Positions 5,312 through 6,424 of a stretch of DNA of 6,424 bases are shown here, piece after piece. This stretch comes from Hydrogenophaga sp. (GTDB lineage Bacteria > Pseudomonadota > Gammaproteobacteria > Burkholderiales > Burkholderiaceae). Under the pieces are notes generated by a model. The model was not told the DNA's origin. It worked only from the letters and a program-made list of their open reading frames with translations, and made no database searches. Numbering within the stretch: the stretch's first letter is position 1; each line of letters begins with the position of its first letter. Location: NCBI GenBank assembly GCA_025458545.1, contig JALOSH010000125.1:1-6424 (forward strand), written 5' to 3'. A program made the position numbers and the translations under genes.

Positions 5312-6424
5312 CTACATCTTTTTCATCACAACCAATCCCTTGAGGTATTCGCCCTCAGGGAAATCGATGGTCATGGGGTGATCGCAGGCGCCCCCCAGGC
5401 GCTGCAGGATGGCACCGTCCACACCGGCATCCTGGCCCGCCGACGCGACGATCTTGTGAAACAGCTCCACACCGATGCCACCGGAGCAGGAAAAGGTGAA
5501 CAACACCCCGCCAGGCGACAGCAGTTTGAAGGCCTGGCGGTTCAGGTCTTTGTAGGCACGGGCGGCGCGCTCGGCGTGGGCCGCCGTGGGCGCGAACTTG
5601 GGCGGATCGAGCACGATGGCGTCAAACGTCCGGCCCTCGGCCACGAATTGGCGCAGCGAGGCGTTGACATCGGCGTCCATGAAACTCGCCCGCGCCGGGT
5701 CCAGTCCGTTCAGAACCAGGTTGGCCCGCGCCTGTTCCAGCGCCGGGCCAGAAGAATCGATACTGGTCACATGACCAGCCCCGCCCGCCAGCGCGGCCAC
5801 GCTGAAACCACCGGTGTAACTGAAGCAGTTGAGGACCTGGGCAAAACCCAGGCGCCGGGTGTACTGGTGCAGCACCAGGCGGCTGTCCCGCTGGTCGAGG
5901 TAGTAGCCGGTCTTGTGACCCTGGGCAATGTCCAGGCCCAACCGCCAGCCGTGTTCTTGCAGTTCGAACCGGGTCTCGCCCGTGCCGCGCAGCCAGCCGG
6001 TGGCGTCGGGCAGACCTTCGAGCTTGCGGCTGCTGGTGTCCGAGCGTTCGTACAGGCGCGGGCAGCCGGTGAGCTCGACCAAGGCGTCTGCAAGAGGTGC
6101 TTTCCAGCGCTCCACGCCACAGGCGGTGAACTGCGCCACCAGTGTGTCGCCGTACCGGTCGACGATCAGGCCCGGCAGGCCGTCGGATTCACCGTGTACC
6201 AGGCGCACGCCATTGCTCTCAATGCCCATGCGCTCGCGCAAGGCGATGGCGCGCGCCAGCCGGTCGCGCAAGAAAGTGGCGTCGATGCGCTGGGCTTCGT
6301 CAAAGCTCCAGGCGCGCACGCGGATGCGCGAGTTCGGCGAGATCGCACCCCACGCAAGAAATTGCCCTTCGTGGCTTTCAACCCGAACGGTTTCGCCGGC
6401 ATCGCCACCGCCCCGGGCGACCGC
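5312..6424 (-). CDS. rlmI: RlmI-type 23S rRNA (cytosine-C5) methyltransferase, 5' end beyond the window
   Basis: RlmI methylates C1962 of 23S rRNA using S-adenosylmethionine. The visible 370 residues align with most of E. coli RlmI (396 residues): the end of the N-terminal PUA domain (GETVRVESHEGQFLAWGAIS and NSRIRVRAW, visible residues 10-39), GESDGLPGLIVDRYG, the hallmark DIAQGHKTGYYLDQRDSR, SAM-binding motif I VLNCFSYTGG (197-206), DPPKF (273-277), and TFSCSG (310-315) whose Cys313 is a candidate catalytic cysteine. It ends with DHP...FPEGEYLKGL, as in the family. The frame remains open through base 6424 and the PUA sequence continues there, so the GTG at 6319 is not the start; some 25-30 residues are missing. 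A paralogous RlmK-like or unspecified COG1092 enzyme is the main alternative. Downstream, 80 bases separate it from the COG0523 gene. Confidence 0.9.
   Translation of the reverse strand, partial: AVARGGGDAGETVRVESHEGQFLAWGAISPNSRIRVRAWSFDEAQRIDATFLRDRLARAIALRERMGIESNGVRLVHGESDGLPGLIVDRYGDTLVAQFTACGVERWKAPLADALVELTGCPRLYERSDTSSRKLEGLPDATGWLRGTGETRFELQEHGWRLGLDIAQGHKTGYYLDQRDSRLVLHQYTRRLGFAQVLNCFSYTGGFSVAALAGGAGHVTSIDSSGPALEQARANLVLNGLDPARASFMDADVNASLRQFVAEGRTFDAIVLDPPKFAPTAAHAERAARAYKDLNRQAFKLLSPGGVLFTFSCSGGIGVELFHKIVASAGQDAGVDGAILQRLGGACDHPMTIDFPEGEYLKGLVVMKKM

Noticed and set aside
2772..5381. A plus-strand open frame of 869 codons across dksA, the gap and the COG0523 gene
   Set aside because: It mirrors the Lys/Pro/Ala repeat and the His-rich loop of the real genes, giving meaningless Ala/Gly/Leu and Val-rich stretches. 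Both genes it opposes have clear motifs and correct lengths.
6317..6319. GTG at 6319 as the start of the methyltransferase
   Set aside because: The frame continues upstream to the window edge and encodes PUA-domain sequence matching the family, so the gene simply begins outside the window.
1..6424. A mobile element, defence island or CRISPR array
   Set aside because: No transposase, integrase, tRNA-flanked boundary, direct-repeat array or defence-type protein is visible; gene content is conserved housekeeping and stress functions.

Overview
The window is a GC-rich stretch of bacterial chromosome. All five recognisable genes lie on the minus strand. The protein sequences (a beta-type HslV with the propeptide MDTFHG, a DksA with a degenerate zinc finger, a YjiA-like COG0523 GTPase) and an intergenic palindromic element of a kind I associate with Comamonadaceae point to a betaproteobacterium of the order Burkholderiales, probably Comamonadaceae. 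That placement is inference from protein and repeat style, not from a database search.

In order of transcription (high to low coordinates) the layout is: the 3' part of an rlmI-type 23S rRNA m5C methyltransferase, running off the right edge (5312-6424); an 80-bp gap; a COG0523/CobW-family GTPase with a CxCC motif and a very His-rich loop (4149-5231); a 325-bp gap holding candidate promoters, two clean hairpins and a strong ribosome binding site; dksA with an unusually long Lys/Pro/Ala-rich N-terminal extension (2633-3823); a 42-bp gap; a 634-residue protein with two STAS-like regions at its C-terminal end (686-2590); a 152-bp gap with a GC-rich multi-hairpin repeat and a heat-shock-like promoter; and hslV, the peptidase of the HslVU protease, cut by the left edge (1-533).

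The likely common theme is growth and stress adaptation: rRNA modification, metal handling, stringent-response control of RNA polymerase, a probable signalling or scaffold protein, and ATP-dependent proteolysis. dksA and the STAS gene are close enough to be one transcription unit. hslV appears to have its own sigma-32-like promoter and presumably continues into hslU outside the window.

No RNA gene, insertion sequence, phage gene, CRISPR array or defence system is visible. This is mostly conserved chromosomal backbone rather than an accessory island. The most unusual items are the 186-residue DksA extension without any acidic residue, the pairing of a zinc-ligand-poor DksA with a metallochaperone-type GTPase, the poorly characterised STAS protein between dksA and hslV, and the hslV start with no Shine-Dalgarno sequence behind a possible sigma-32 promoter.
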